64,000 nt of DNA from Takifugu bimaculatus. Its lineage: Eukaryota > Chordata > Actinopteri > Tetraodontiformes > Tetraodontidae. The DNA lies in the NCBI GenBank assembly GCA_004026145.2, contig SWLE01000622.1:25420-89419 (forward strand), written 5' to 3'. Made by a program: the position numbers and the translations under genes. The notes under the pieces are model-generated. The model did no database searches, was not told the origin of the DNA, and saw only the letters and a program-made list of their open reading frames with translations. Shown here piece after piece: positions 9,415 through 21,813 of the stretch (positions are counted from its first letter, which is position 1; the number at the start of each line of letters is the position of its first letter).

Positions 9415-9709
9415 ATATGCATGTGTGTGTGTCTGTGTGTGAGTGAGTGTGAGAATGAGTAAGTGTGTAAGTAAATGAGTTCCTAAAGCACACACGCGCA
9501 CTTACGCGCACGCGCGCGCACTTACGCGTACATAAGCGCACTTACGCGCATACACGCGCACACGCGCGCACTTACGCGCACACGCGCGCACATAAGCGCA
9601 CATGCGCGCATAGTTGCACGTAATGTTTTTTAACGTAATATTTTGAAAGCTCTAATGTGCATGTGTGAGTGTCTGTGTGTGAGTGAGTGTGAGAATGAGT
9701 GAGAGAGGG
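9415..9709 (+). repeat. B block copy 7, 295-bp class
   Basis: Counterpart of copies 11, 16 and 54. Confidence 0.95.
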
Positions 9710-10057
9710 TTGGGTTAGGGTTAGGGTTTGGGTTAGGGTTAGGGTTAAGGTTAGCATTAGGGTTAGGGTTGGAGTTAGGGTTGGAGTTAGGGTTAGCATC
9801 AAGGTTAGCATTAGCATTAGGGTTGGGGTTAGGGTTAGAGTTAGCATTAGCATCAAGGTTAGCATTAGGGTTAGCATTAGGGTTGGAGTTAGGGTTAGCA
9901 TTAGCATCAAGGTTAGCATTAGCATCAAGGTTAGCATTAGCATAAGGGTTAGCATTAGCATTAGGGTTGGGGTTAGGGTTGGAGTTAGGGTTAAGGTTAG
10001 CATTAGGGTTAGGGTTAGTATTAGGGTTGGAGTTAGGGTTAAGGTTTGGGTTAGGGT

Positions 10058-10280
10058 AAATCAATGGACAGTGTGGAGGGACTCGCCTCCTGAAGGAGTC
10101 AGTGAAGGCCACCTCAGGAGCCTTTTCTGGGCCCCCCAGTCAGGCTGGAGAACCTTCAAACAGCCCAAAATGAGCTGGATCTTTGCTGCCATCTCACCCT
10201 GCTGCACCTCAGTGCTCCACCTGAGCTGAGGGGCAGCTGGGAGAAGGTTCCCTGAGCCTCCCTGCTGAAGTAACCAGGAG
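10058..10280 (+). repeat. D block copy 7
   Basis: C array 9710-10057 is 348 bp. Second D of repeat I, member a. Confidence 0.95.
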
Positions 10281-10508
10281 GGTTAGAGTTAGGGTTAGGT
10301 TTGGAGTTAGGGTTAGGGTTGGAGTTATGTTAGGGTTAGGGTTAGGGTTAGGGTTAGGGTTGGGTTAGGGTTAGGGATGGAGTTAGGGTTAGGGTTAGGG
10401 TTGGGTTAGGGTTAGGGTTAGGGTTAGGGTTATGTTAGGGTTAGGGTTAGGGTTGGAGTTAGGGTTAGGGTTAGGGTTAGGGTTAGGGATGGAGTTAGGG
10501 TTAGGGTT

Positions 10509-10753
10509 ATATGCATGTGTGTGTGTCTGTGTGTGAGTGAGTGTGAGAATGAGTAAGTGTGTAAGTAAATGAGTTCCTAAAGCACACACGCGCACTTACG
10601 CGCACGCGCGCGCACTTACGCGCACACGCGCGCACATAAGCGCACATGCGCGCATAGTTGCACGTAATGTTTTTTAACGTAATATTTTGAAAGCTCTAAT
10701 GTGCATGTGTGAGTGTCTGTGTGTGAGTGAGTGTGAGAATGAGTGAGAGAGGG
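10509..10753 (+). repeat. B block copy 8, 245-bp class
   Basis: Shortened core with no CGTACATAAG word. Counterpart of copies 12 and 17. Confidence 0.95.
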
Positions 10754-11101
10754 TTGGGTTAGGGTTAGGGTTTGGGTTAGGGTTAGGGTTAAGGTTAGCA
10801 TTAGGGTTAGGGTTGGAGTTAGGGTTGGAGTTAGGGTTAGCATCAAGGTTAGCATTAGCATTAGGGTTGGGGTTAGGGTTAGAGTTAGCATTAGCATCAA
10901 GGTTAGCATTAGGGTTAGCATTAGGGTTGGAGTTAGGGTTAGCATTAGCATCAAGGTTAGCATTAGCATCAAGGTTAGCATTAGCATAAGGGTTAGCATT
11001 AGCATTAGGGTTGGGGTTAGGGTTGGAGTTAGGGTTAAGGTTAGCATTAGGGTTAGGGTTAGTATTAGGGTTGGAGTTAGGGTTAAGGTTTGGGTTAGGG
11101 T

Positions 11102-11324
11102 AAATCAATGGACAGTGTGGAGGGACTCGCCTCCTGAAGGAGTCAGTGAAGGCCACCTCAGGAGCCTTTTCTGGGCCCCCCAGTCAGGCTGGAGAACCTT
11201 CAAACAGCCCAAAATGAGCTGGATCTTTGCTGCCATCTCACCCTGCTGCACCTCAGTGCTCCACCTGAGCTGAGGGGCAGCTGGGAGAAGGTTCCCTGAG
11301 CCTCCCTGCTGAAGTAACCAGGAG
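11102..11324 (+). repeat. D block copy 8
   Basis: C array 10754-11101 is 348 bp. Last D of repeat I, member a; the array after it is a hybrid (see findings). Confidence 0.95.
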
Positions 11325-11599
11325 GGTTAGAGTTAGGGTTAGGGTTGGAGTTATGTTAGGGTTAGGGTTAGGGTTGGAGTTAGGGTTAGGGTTAGGGTTG
11401 GGTTAGGGTTAGGGTTAGGGTTAGGGTTGGAGTTAGGGTTAGGTTTGGAGTTAGGGTTAGGGTTGGAGTTATGTTAGGGTTAGGGTTAGGGTTGGAGTTA
11501 GGGTTAGGGTTAGGGTTAGGGTTGGGTTAGGGTTAGGGATGGAGTTAGGGTTGGAGTTAGGGTTAGGGTTAGGGTTAGGGTTGGGTTAGGGTTAGGGTT

Positions 11600-11824
11600 A
11601 TATGCATGTGTGTGTGTCTGTGTGTGAGTGAGTGTGAGAATGAGTAAGTGTGTAAGTAAATGAGTTCCTAAAGCACACACGCGCACTTACGCGCACGCGC
11701 GCGCACATAAGCGCACATGCGCGCATAGTTGCACGTAATGTTTTTTAACGTAATATTTTGAAAGCTCTAATGTGCATGTGTGAGTGTCTGTGTGTGAGTG
11801 AGTGTGAGAATGAGTGAGAGAGGG
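11600..11824 (+). repeat. B block copy 9, 225-bp class
   Basis: Opens repeat I, member b. Confidence 0.95.
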
Positions 11825-12061
11825 TTGGGTTAGGGTTAGGGTTGGAGTTAGGGTTAAGGTTAGCATTAGGGTTAGGGTTAGTATTAGGGTTGGAGTTAGG
11901 GTTAGGGTTTGGGTTAGGGTTAGGGTTAAGGTTAGCATTAGGGTTAGGGTTGGGTTAGGGTTTGGGTTAGGGTTAGGGTTAGGGTTAAGGTTAGCATTAG
12001 GGTTAGGGTTGGAGTTAGGGTTAGGGTTAAGGTTAGGGTTAGGGTTAGGGTTAGGGTTAGG

Positions 12062-12263
12062 GCACATAAGCGCACTTACGCGTACATAAGCGCACTTACG
12101 CGCATACACGCGCACACGCGCGCACTTACGCACACACGCGCGCACATAAGCGCACATGCGCACATAGTTGCACGTAATGTTTTTTAACGTAATATTTTGA
12201 AAGCTCTAATGTGCATGTGTGAGTGTCTGTGTGTGAGTGAGTGTGAGAATGAGTGAGAGAGGG
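12062..12263 (+). repeat. B block copy 10, 202-bp left-truncated class
   Basis: Same truncation point as copy 6, after a 237-bp array. Confidence 0.95.
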
Positions 12264-12617
12264 TTGGGTTAGGGTTAGGGTTTGGGTTAGGGTTAGGGTT
12301 AAGGTTAGCATTAGGGTTAGGGTTGGAGTTAGGCTTGGAGTTAGGGTTAGCATCAAGGTTAGCATTAGCATTAGGGTTGGGGTTAGGGTTAGAGTTAGCA
12401 TTAGCATCAAGGTTAGCATTAGCATTAGGGTTAGCATTAGCATTAGGGTTAGCATTAGCATTAGGGTTGGAGTTAGGGTTAGCATTAGCATAAGGGTTAG
12501 CATTAGCATTAGGGTTGGGGTTAGGGTTGGAGTTAGGGTTGGAGTTAGGGTTAAGGTTAGCATTAGGGTTAGGGTTAGTATTAGGGTTGGAGTTAGGGTT
12601 AAGGTTTGGGTTAGGGT

Positions 12618-12841
12618 AAATCAATGGACAGTGTGGAGGGACTCGCCTCCTGAAGGAGTCAGTGAAGGCCACCTCAGGAGCCTTTTCTGGGCCCCCCCAG
12701 TCAGGCTGGAGAACCTTCAAACAGCCCAAAATGAGCTGGATCTTTGCTGCCATCTCACCCTGCTGCACCTCAGTGCTCCACCTGAGCTGAGGGGCAGCTG
12801 GGAGAAGGTTCCCTGAGCCTCCCTGCTGAAGTAACCAGGAG
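12618..12841 (+). repeat. D block copy 9
   Basis: One extra C in the C-run (seven instead of six), 224 bp. C array 12264-12617 is 354 bp. The insertion shifts the minus-strand frame and joins two short frames. Confidence 0.95.
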
Positions 12842-13075
12842 GGTTAGAGTTAGGGTTAGGGTTGGAGTTAGGGTTAGGGTTGGAGTTATGTTAGGGTTAG
12901 GGTTAGGGTTAGGGTTAGGGTTGGGTTAGGGTTAGGGATGGAGTTAGGGTTAGGGTTAGGGTTGGGTTAGGGTTAGGGTTAGGGTTAGGGTTAGGGTTAT
13001 GTTAGGGTTAGGGTTAGGGTTGGAGTTAGGGTTAGGGTTAGGGTTAGGGTTAGGGATGGAGTTAGGGTTAGGGTT

Positions 13076-13370
13076 ATATGCATGTGTGTGTGTCTGTGTG
13101 TGAGTGAGTGTGAGAATGAGTAAGTGTGTAAGTAAATGAGTTCCTAAAGCACACACGCGCACTTACGCGCACGCGCGCGCACTTACGCGTACATAAGCGC
13201 ACTTACGCGCATACACGCGCACACGCGCGCACTTACGCGCACACGCGCGCACATAAGCGCACATGCGCGCATAGTTGCACGTAATGTTTTTTAACGTAAT
13301 ATTTTGAAAGCTCTAATGTGCATGTGTGAGTGTCTGTGTGTGAGTGAGTGTGAGAATGAGTGAGAGAGGG
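13076..13370 (+). repeat. B block copy 11, 295-bp class
   Basis: Member of repeat I, member b. Confidence 0.95.
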
Positions 13371-13718
13371 TTGGGTTAGGGTTAGGGTTTGGGTTAGGGT
13401 TAGGGTTAAGGTTAGCATTAGGGTTAGGGTTGGAGTTAGGGTTGGAGTTAGGGTTAGCATCAAGGTTAGCATTAGCATTAGGGTTGGGGTTAGGGTTAGA
13501 GTTAGCATTAGCATCAAGGTTAGCATTAGGGTTAGCATTAGGGTTGGAGTTAGGGTTAGCATTAGCATCAAGGTTAGCATTAGCATCAAGGTTAGCATTA
13601 GCATAAGGGTTAGCATTAGCATTAGGGTTGGGGTTAGGGTTGGAGTTAGGGTTAAGGTTAGCATTAGGGTTAGGGTTAGTATTAGGGTTGGAGTTAGGGT
13701 TAAGGTTTGGGTTAGGGT

Positions 13719-13941
13719 AAATCAATGGACAGTGTGGAGGGACTCGCCTCCTGAAGGAGTCAGTGAAGGCCACCTCAGGAGCCTTTTCTGGGCCCCCCAG
13801 TCAGGCTGGAGAACCTTCAAACAGCCCAAAATGAGCTGGATCTTTGCTGCCATCTCACCCTGCTGCACCTCAGTGCTCCACCTGAGCTGAGGGGCAGCTG
13901 GGAGAAGGTTCCCTGAGCCTCCCTGCTGAAGTAACCAGGAG
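13719..13941 (+). repeat. D block copy 10
   Basis: C array 13371-13718 is 348 bp. Counterpart of copies 7 and 14. Confidence 0.95.
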
Positions 13942-14181
13942 GGTTAGAGTTAGGGTTAGGTTTGGAGTTAGGGTTAGGGTTGGAGTTATGTTAGGGTTAG
14001 GGTTAGGGTTAGGGTTAGGGTTGGGTTAGGGTTAGGGATGGAGTTAGGGTTAGGGTTAGGGTTGGGTTAGGGTTAGGGTTAGGGTTAGGGTTAGGGTTAG
14101 GGTTATGTTAGGGTTAGGGTTAGGGTTGGAGTTAGGGTTAGGGTTAGGGTTAGGGTTAGGGATGGAGTTAGGGTTAGGGTT

Positions 14182-14426
14182 ATATGCATGTGTGTGTGTC
14201 TGTGTGTGAGTGAGTGTGAGAATGAGTAAGTGTGTAAGTAAATGAGTTCCTAAAGCACACACGCGCACTTACGCGCACGCGCGCGCACTTACGCGCACAC
14301 GCGCGCACATAAGCGCACATGCGCGCATAGTTGCACGTAATGTTTTTTAACGTAATATTTTGAAAGCTCTAATGTGCATGTGTGAGTGTCTGTGTGTGAG
14401 TGAGTGTGAGAATGAGTGAGAGAGGG
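14182..14426 (+). repeat. B block copy 12, 245-bp class
   Basis: The array before it is two hexamers longer than before copy 8. Confidence 0.95.
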
Positions 14427-14774
14427 TTGGGTTAGGGTTAGGGTTTGGGTTAGGGTTAGGGTTAAGGTTAGCATTAGGGTTAGGGTTGGAGTTAGGGTTG
14501 GAGTTAGGGTTAGCATCAAGGTTAGCATTAGCATTAGGGTTGGGGTTAGGGTTAGAGTTAGCATTAGCATCAAGGTTAGCATTAGGGTTAGCATTAGGGT
14601 TGGAGTTAGGGTTAGCATTAGCATCAAGGTTAGCATTAGCATCAAGGTTAGCATTAGCATAAGGGTTAGCATTAGCATTAGGGTTGGGGTTAGGGTTGGA
14701 GTTAGGGTTAAGGTTAGCATTAGGGTTAGGGTTAGTATTAGGGTTGGAGTTAGGGTTAAGGTTTGGGTTAGGGT

Positions 14775-14997
14775 AAATCAATGGACAGTGTGGAGGGACT
14801 CGCCTCCTGAAGGAGTCAGTGAAGGCCACCTCAGGAGCCTTTTCTGGGCCCCCCAGTCAGGCTGGAGAACCTTCAAACAGCCCAAAATGAGCTGGATCTT
14901 TGCTGCCATCTCACCCTGCTGCACCTCAGTGCTCCACCTGAGCTGAGGGGCAGCTGGGAGAAGGTTCCCTGAGCCTCCCTGCTGAAGTAACCAGGAG
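14775..14997 (+). repeat. D block copy 11
   Basis: C array 14427-14774 is 348 bp. Counterpart of copies 8 and 15. Confidence 0.95.
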
Positions 14998-15284
14998 GGT
15001 TAGAGTTAGGGTTAGGGTTGGAGTTATGTTAGGGTTAGGGTTAGGGTTGGAGTTAGGGTTAGGGTTAGGGTTGGGTTAGGGTTAGGGTTAGGGTTAGGGT
15101 TGGAGTTAGGGTTAGGTTTGGAGTTAGGGTTAGGGTTGGAGTTATGTTAGGGTTAGGGTTAGGGTTGGAGTTAGGGTTAGGGTTAGGGTTAGGGTTGGGT
15201 TAGGGTTAGGGATGGAGTTAGGGTTAGGGTTAGGGTTAGGGTTAGGGTTGGGTTAGGGTTAGGGATGGAGTTAGGGTTAGGGTT

Positions 15285-15599
15285 ATATGCATGTGTGTGT
15301 GTCTGTGTGTGAGTGAGTGTGAGAATGAGTAAGTGTGTAAGTAAATGAGTTCCTAAAGCACACACGCGCACTTACGCGCACGCGCGCACATAAGCGCACT
15401 TACGCGCACGCGCGCGCACTTACGCGTACATAAGCGCACTTACGCGCATACACGCGCACACGCGCGCACTTACGCGCGCACATAAGCGCACATGCGCGCA
15501 TAGTTGCACGTAATGTTTTTTAACGTAATATTTTGAAAGCTCTAATGTGCATGTGTGAGTGTCTGTGTGTGAGTGAGTGTGAGAATGAGTGAGAGAGGG
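15285..15599 (+). repeat. B block copy 13, 315-bp class
   Basis: Leads directly into GGTTAGGGTTAAGG without the usual TTGGGTT start, then the 745-bp C array. Confidence 0.95.
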
Positions 15600-16344
15600 T
15601 TAGGGTTAAGGTTAGCATTAGGGTTAAGGTTAGCATTAGGGTTAGGGTTGGAGTTAGGCTTGGAGTTAGGGTTAGCATCAAGGTTAGCATTAGCATTAGG
15701 GTTGGGGTTAGGGTTAGAGTTAGCATTAGCATCAAGGTTAGCATTAGGGTTAGCATTAGCATTAGGGTTGGAGTTAGGGTTAGGGTTAGCATTAGCATCA
15801 AGGTTAGCATTAGCATCAGGGTTAGCATTAGCATTAGGGTTGGGGTTAGGGTTGGAGTTAGGGTTGGAGTTAGGGTTAAGGTTAGCATTAGGGTTAGTAT
15901 TAGGGTTAGGGTTGGAGTTAGGGTTAGCATCAAGGTTAGCATTAGCATTAGGGTTGGGGTTAGGGTTAGAGTTAGCATTAGCATCAAGGTTAGCATTAGC
16001 ATTAGGGTTAGCATTAGCATTAGGGTTGGAGTTAGAGTTAGAGTTAGCATTAGCATCAAGGTTAGCATTAGCATTAGGGTTGGAGTTAGGGTTAGGGTTA
16101 GCATTAGCATCAAGGTTAGCATTAGGGTTGGGGTTAGGGTTGGAGTTAGGGTTAAGGTTAGCATTAGGGTTAGGGTTAGGGTTGGAGTTAGGGTTAGCAT
16201 TAGGGTTAGCATTAGCATAAGGGTTAGCATTAGCATTAGGGTTGGGGTTAGGGTTGGAGTTAGGGTTGGAGTTAGGGTTAAGGTTAGCATTAGGGTTAGG
16301 GTTAGTATTAGGGTTGGAGTTAGGGTTAAGGTTTGGGTTAGGGT

Positions 16345-16567
16345 AAATCAATGGACAGTGTGGAGGGACTCGCCTCCTGAAGGAGTCAGTGAAGGCCACC
16401 TCAGGAGCCTTTTCTGGGCCCCCCAGTCAGGCTGGAGAACCTTCAAACAGCCCAAAATGAGCTGGATCTTTGCTGCCATCTCACCCTGCTGCACCTCAGT
16501 GCTCCACCTAAGCTGAGGGGCAGCTGGGAGAAGGTTCCCTGAGCCTCCCTGCTGAAGTAACCAGGAG
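16345..16567 (+). repeat. D block copy 12 (CCTAAGC variant)
   Basis: Preceded by an expanded C array, 15600-16344 (745 bp), which is the long unit of repeat I. Confidence 0.95.
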
Positions 16568-16707
16568 GGTTAGAGTTAGGGTTAGGGTTGGAGTTAGGGT
16601 TAGGGTTGGAGTTATGTTAGGGTTAGGGTTAGGGTTAGGGTTAGGGTTGGAGTTAGGGTTGGAGTTAGGGTTAGGGTTAGGGTTAGGGTTGGGTTAGGGT
16701 TAGGGTT

Positions 16708-16932
16708 ATATGCATGTGTGTGTGTCTGTGTGTGAGTGAGTGTGAGAATGAGTAAGTGTGTAAGTAAATGAGTTCCTAAAGCACACACGCGCACTTACGC
16801 GCACGCGCGCGCACATAAGCGCACATGCGCGCATAGTTGCACGTAATGTTTTTTAACGTAATATTTTGAAAGCTCTAATGTGCATGTGTGAGTGTCTGTG
16901 TGTGAGTGAGTGTGAGAATGAGTGAGAGAGGG
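16708..16932 (+). repeat. B block copy 14, 225-bp class
   Basis: Opens repeat I, member c. Confidence 0.95.
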
Positions 16933-17169
16933 TTGGGTTAGGGTTAGGGTTGGAGTTAGGGTTAAGGTTAGCATTAGGGTTAGGGTTAGTATTAGGGTTG
17001 GAGTTAGGGTTAGGGTTTGGGTTAGGGTTAGGGTTAAGGTTAGCATTAGGGTTAGGGTTGGGTTAGGGTTTGGGTTAGGGTTAGGGTTAGGGTTAAGGTT
17101 AGCATTAGGGTTAGGGTTGGAGTTAGGGTTAGGGTTAAGGTTAGGGTTAGGGTTAGGGTTAGGGTTAGG

Positions 17170-17371
17170 GCACATAAGCGCACTTACGCGTACATAAGCG
17201 CACTTACGCGCATACACGCGCACACGCGCGCACTTACGCACACACGCGCGCACATAAGCGCACATGCGCACATAGTTGCACGTAATGTTTTTTAACGTAA
17301 TATTTTGAAAGCTCTAATGTGCATGTGTGAGTGTCTGTGTGTGAGTGAGTGTGAGAATGAGTGAGAGAGGG
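17170..17371 (+). repeat. B block copy 15, 202-bp left-truncated class
   Basis: Same truncation point as copies 6 and 10. Confidence 0.95.
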
Positions 17372-17725
17372 TTGGGTTAGGGTTAGGGTTTGGGTTAGGG
17401 TTAGGGTTAAGGTTAGCATTAGGGTTAGGGTTGGAGTTAGGCTTGGAGTTAGGGTTAGCATCAAGGTTAGCATTAGCATTAGGGTTGGGGTTAGGGTTAG
17501 AGTTAGCATTAGCATCAAGGTTAGCATTAGCATTAGGGTTAGCATTAGCATTAGGGTTAGCATTAGCATTAGGGTTGGAGTTAGGGTTAGCATTAGCATA
17601 AGGGTTAGCATTAGCATTAGGGTTGGGGTTAGGGTTGGAGTTAGGGTTGGAGTTAGGGTTAAGGTTAGCATTAGGGTTAGGGTTAGTATTAGGGTTGGAG
17701 TTAGGGTTAAGGTTTGGGTTAGGGT

Positions 17726-17948
17726 AAATCAATGGACAGTGTGGAGGGACTCGCCTCCTGAAGGAGTCAGTGAAGGCCACCTCAGGAGCCTTTTCTGGGC
17801 CCCCCAGTCAGGCTGGAGAACCTTCAAACAGCCCAAAATGAGCTGGATCTTTGCTGCCATCTCACCCTGCTGCACCTCAGTGCTCCACCTGAGCTGAGGG
17901 GCAGCTGGGAGAAGGTTCCCTGAGCCTCCCTGCTGAAGTAACCAGGAG
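17726..17948 (+). repeat. D block copy 13
   Basis: C array 17372-17725 is 354 bp. Counterpart of copies 6, 9 and 17. Confidence 0.95.
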
Positions 17949-18182
17949 GGTTAGAGTTAGGGTTAGGGTTGGAGTTAGGGTTAGGGTTGGAGTTATGTTA
18001 GGGTTAGGGTTAGGGTTAGGGTTAGGGTTGGGTTAGGGTTAGGGATGGAGTTAGGGTTAGGGTTAGGGTTGGGTTAGGGTTAGGGTTAGGGTTAGGGTTA
18101 GGGTTATGTTAGGGTTAGGGTTAGGGTTGGAGTTAGGGTTAGGGTTAGGGTTAGGGTTAGGGATGGAGTTAGGGTTAGGGTT

Positions 18183-18477
18183 ATATGCATGTGTGTGTGT
18201 CTGTGTGTGAGTGAGTGTGAGAATGAGTAAGTGTGTAAGTAAATGAGTTCCTAAAGCACACACGCGCACTTACGCGCACGCGCGCGCACTTACGCGTACA
18301 TAAGCGCACTTACGCGCATACACGCGCACACGCGCGCACTTACGCGCACACGCGCGCACATAAGCGCACATGCGCGCATAGTTGCACGTAATGTTTTTTA
18401 ACGTAATATTTTGAAAGCTCTAATGTGCATGTGTGAGTGTCTGTGTGTGAGTGAGTGTGAGAATGAGTGAGAGAGGG
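18183..18477 (+). repeat. B block copy 16, 295-bp class
   Basis: Member of repeat I, member c. Confidence 0.95.
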
Positions 18478-18825
18478 TTGGGTTAGGGTTAGGGTTTGGG
18501 TTAGGGTTAGGGTTAAGGTTAGCATTAGGGTTAGGGTTGGAGTTAGGGTTGGAGTTAGGGTTAGCATCAAGGTTAGCATTAGCATTAGGGTTGGGGTTAG
18601 GGTTAGAGTTAGCATTAGCATCAAGGTTAGCATTAGGGTTAGCATTAGGGTTGGAGTTAGGGTTAGCATTAGCATCAAGGTTAGCATTAGCATCAAGGTT
18701 AGCATTAGCATAAGGGTTAGCATTAGCATTAGGGTTGGGGTTAGGGTTGGAGTTAGGGTTAAGGTTAGCATTAGGGTTAGGGTTAGTATTAGGGTTGGAG
18801 TTAGGGTTAAGGTTTGGGTTAGGGT

Positions 18826-19048
18826 AAATCAATGGACAGTGTGGAGGGACTCGCCTCCTGAAGGAGTCAGTGAAGGCCACCTCAGGAGCCTTTTCTGGGC
18901 CCCCCAGTCAGGCTGGAGAACCTTCAAACAGCCCAAAATGAGCTGGATCTTTGCTGCCATCTCACCCTGCTGCACCTCAGTGCTCCACCTGAGCTGAGGG
19001 GCAGCTGGGAGAAGGTTCCCTGAGCCTCCCTGCTGAAGTAACCAGGAG
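18826..19048 (+). repeat. D block copy 14
   Basis: C array 18478-18825 is 348 bp. Confidence 0.95.
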
Positions 19049-19288
19049 GGTTAGAGTTAGGGTTAGGTTTGGAGTTAGGGTTAGGGTTGGAGTTATGTTA
19101 GGGTTAGGGTTAGGGTTAGGGTTAGGGTTGGGTTAGGGTTAGGGATGGAGTTAGGGTTAGGGTTAGGGTTGGGTTAGGGTTAGGGTTAGGGTTAGGGTTA
19201 GGGTTAGGGTTATGTTAGGGTTAGGGTTAGGGTTGGAGTTAGGGTTAGGGTTAGGGTTAGGGTTAGGGATGGAGTTAGGGTTAGGGTT

Positions 19289-19533
19289 ATATGCATGTGT
19301 GTGTGTCTGTGTGTGAGTGAGTGTGAGAATGAGTAAGTGTGTAAGTAAATGAGTTCCTAAAGCACACACGCGCACTTACGCGCACGCGCGCGCACTTACG
19401 CGCACACGCGCGCACATAAGCGCACATGCGCGCATAGTTGCACGTAATGTTTTTTAACGTAATATTTTGAAAGCTCTAATGTGCATGTGTGAGTGTCTGT
19501 GTGTGAGTGAGTGTGAGAATGAGTGAGAGAGGG
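19289..19533 (+). repeat. B block copy 17, 245-bp class
   Basis: Member of repeat I, member c. Confidence 0.95.
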
Positions 19534-19881
19534 TTGGGTTAGGGTTAGGGTTTGGGTTAGGGTTAGGGTTAAGGTTAGCATTAGGGTTAGGGTTGGAGTT
19601 AGGGTTGGAGTTAGGGTTAGCATCAAGGTTAGCATTAGCATTAGGGTTGGGGTTAGGGTTAGAGTTAGCATTAGCATCAAGGTTAGCATTAGGGTTAGCA
19701 TTAGGGTTGGAGTTAGGGTTAGCATTAGCATCAAGGTTAGCATTAGCATCAAGGTTAGCATTAGCATAAGGGTTAGCATTAGCATTAGGGTTGGGGTTAG
19801 GGTTGGAGTTAGGGTTAAGGTTAGCATTAGGGTTAGGGTTAGTATTAGGGTTGGAGTTAGGGTTAAGGTTTGGGTTAGGGT

Positions 19882-20104
19882 AAATCAATGGACAGTGTGG
19901 AGGGACTCGCCTCCTGAAGGAGTCAGTGAAGGCCACCTCAGGAGCCTTTTCTGGGCCCCCCAGTCAGGCTGGAGAACCTTCAAACAGCCCAAAATGAGCT
20001 GGATCTTTGCTGCCATCTCACCCTGCTGCACCTCAGTGCTCCACCTGAGCTGAGGGGCAGCTGGGAGAAGGTTCCCTGAGCCTCCCTGCTGAAGTAACCA
20101 GGAG
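19882..20104 (+). repeat. D block copy 15
   Basis: C array 19534-19881 is 348 bp. Confidence 0.95.
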
Positions 20105-20391
20105 GGTTAGAGTTAGGGTTAGGGTTGGAGTTATGTTAGGGTTAGGGTTAGGGTTGGAGTTAGGGTTAGGGTTAGGGTTGGGTTAGGGTTAGGGTTAGGG
20201 TTAGGGTTGGAGTTAGGGTTAGGTTTGGAGTTAGGGTTAGGGTTGGAGTTATGTTAGGGTTAGGGTTAGGGTTGGAGTTAGGGTTAGGGTTAGGGTTAGG
20301 GTTGGGTTAGGGTTAGGGATGGAGTTAGGGTTAGGGTTAGGGTTAGGGTTAGGGTTGGGTTAGGGTTAGGGATGGAGTTAGGGTTAGGGTT

Positions 20392-20705
20392 ATATGCATG
20401 TGTGTGTGTCTGTGTGTGAGTGAGTGTGAGAATGAGTAAGTGTGTAAGTAAATGAGTTCCTAAAGCACACACGCGCACTTACGCGCACGCGCGCACATAA
20501 GCGCACTTACGCGCACGCGCGCGCACTTACGCGTACATAAGCGCACTTACGCGCATACACGCGCACACGCGCGCACTTACGCGCGCACATAAGCGCACAT
20601 GCGCGCATAGTTGCACGTAATGTTTTTTAACGTAATATTTGAAAGCTCTAATGTGCATGTGTGAGTGTCTGTGTGTGAGTGAGTGTGAGAATGAGTGAGA
20701 GAGGG
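20392..20705 (+). repeat. B block copy 18, 314 bp
   Basis: The 315-bp class with one T missing in the AT-rich stretch (ATATTTGAAAG), one of only two length differences from repeat I, member b. Confidence 0.95.
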
Positions 20706-21450
20706 TTAGGGTTAAGGTTAGCATTAGGGTTAAGGTTAGCATTAGGGTTAGGGTTGGAGTTAGGCTTGGAGTTAGGGTTAGCATCAAGGTTAGCATTAGC
20801 ATTAGGGTTGGGGTTAGGGTTAGAGTTAGCATTAGCATCAAGGTTAGCATTAGGGTTAGCATTAGCATTAGGGTTGGAGTTAGGGTTAGGGTTAGCATTA
20901 GCATCAAGGTTAGCATTAGCATCAGGGTTAGCATTAGCATTAGGGTTGGGGTTAGGGTTGGAGTTAGGGTTGGAGTTAGGGTTAAGGTTAGCATTAGGGT
21001 TAGTATTAGGGTTAGGGTTGGAGTTAGGGTTAGCATCAAGGTTAGCATTAGCATTAGGGTTGGGGTTAGGGTTAGAGTTAGCATTAGCATCAAGGTTAGC
21101 ATTAGCATTAGGGTTAGCATTAGCATTAGGGTTGGAGTTAGAGTTAGAGTTAGCATTAGCATCAAGGTTAGCATTAGCATTAGGGTTGGAGTTAGGGTTA
21201 GGGTTAGCATTAGCATCAAGGTTAGCATTAGGGTTGGGGTTAGGGTTGGAGTTAGGGTTAAGGTTAGCATTAGGGTTAGGGTTAGGGTTGGAGTTAGGGT
21301 TAGCATTAGGGTTAGCATTAGCATAAGGGTTAGCATTAGCATTAGGGTTGGGGTTAGGGTTGGAGTTAGGGTTGGAGTTAGGGTTAAGGTTAGCATTAGG
21401 GTTAGGGTTAGTATTAGGGTTGGAGTTAGGGTTAAGGTTTGGGTTAGGGT

Positions 21451-21673
21451 AAATCAATGGACAGTGTGGAGGGACTCGCCTCCTGAAGGAGTCAGTGAAG
21501 GCCACCTCAGGAGCCTTTTCTGGGCCCCCCAGTCAGGCTGGAGAACCTTCAAACAGCCCAAAATGAGCTGGATCTTTGCTGCCATCTCACCCTGCTGCAC
21601 CTCAGTGCTCCACCTAAGCTGAGGGGCAGCTGGGAGAAGGTTCCCTGAGCCTCCCTGCTGAAGTAACCAGGAG
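21451..21673 (+). repeat. D block copy 16 (CCTAAGC variant)
   Basis: Preceded by a 745-bp C array (20706-21450), the same length as that before copy 12. Confidence 0.95.
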
Positions 21674-21813
21674 GGTTAGAGTTAGGGTTAGGGTTGGAGT
21701 TAGGGTTAGGGTTGGAGTTATGTTAGGGTTAGGGTTAGGGTTAGGGTTAGGGTTGGAGTTAGGGTTGGAGTTAGGGTTAGGGTTAGGGTTAGGGTTGGGT
21801 TAGGGTTAGGGTT

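Larger units (their letters stand above)
7939..11599 (+). repeat. Higher-order repeat I, member a (3661 bp)
   Basis: Order B225-B202-D6-B295-D7-B245-D8. It matches the first three units of members b and c (anchor shift to b 3661 bp, then 3673 bp after two extra hexamers in b) but lacks their fourth unit (B315, 745-bp C array, D). Confidence 0.9.
11600..16707 (+). repeat. Higher-order repeat I, member b (5108 bp)
   Basis: Order B225-B202-D9-B295-D10-B245-D11-B315-D12. Complete four-unit form. Confidence 0.92.
16708..21813 (+). repeat. Higher-order repeat I, member c (5106 bp)
   Basis: Same order as member b. Anchor shifts are 5108 up to D13, 5107 from there to the 314-bp B block, and 5106 after it. 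The two steps correspond to the extra C in D copy 9 and the lost T in B copy 18. Confidence 0.92.
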
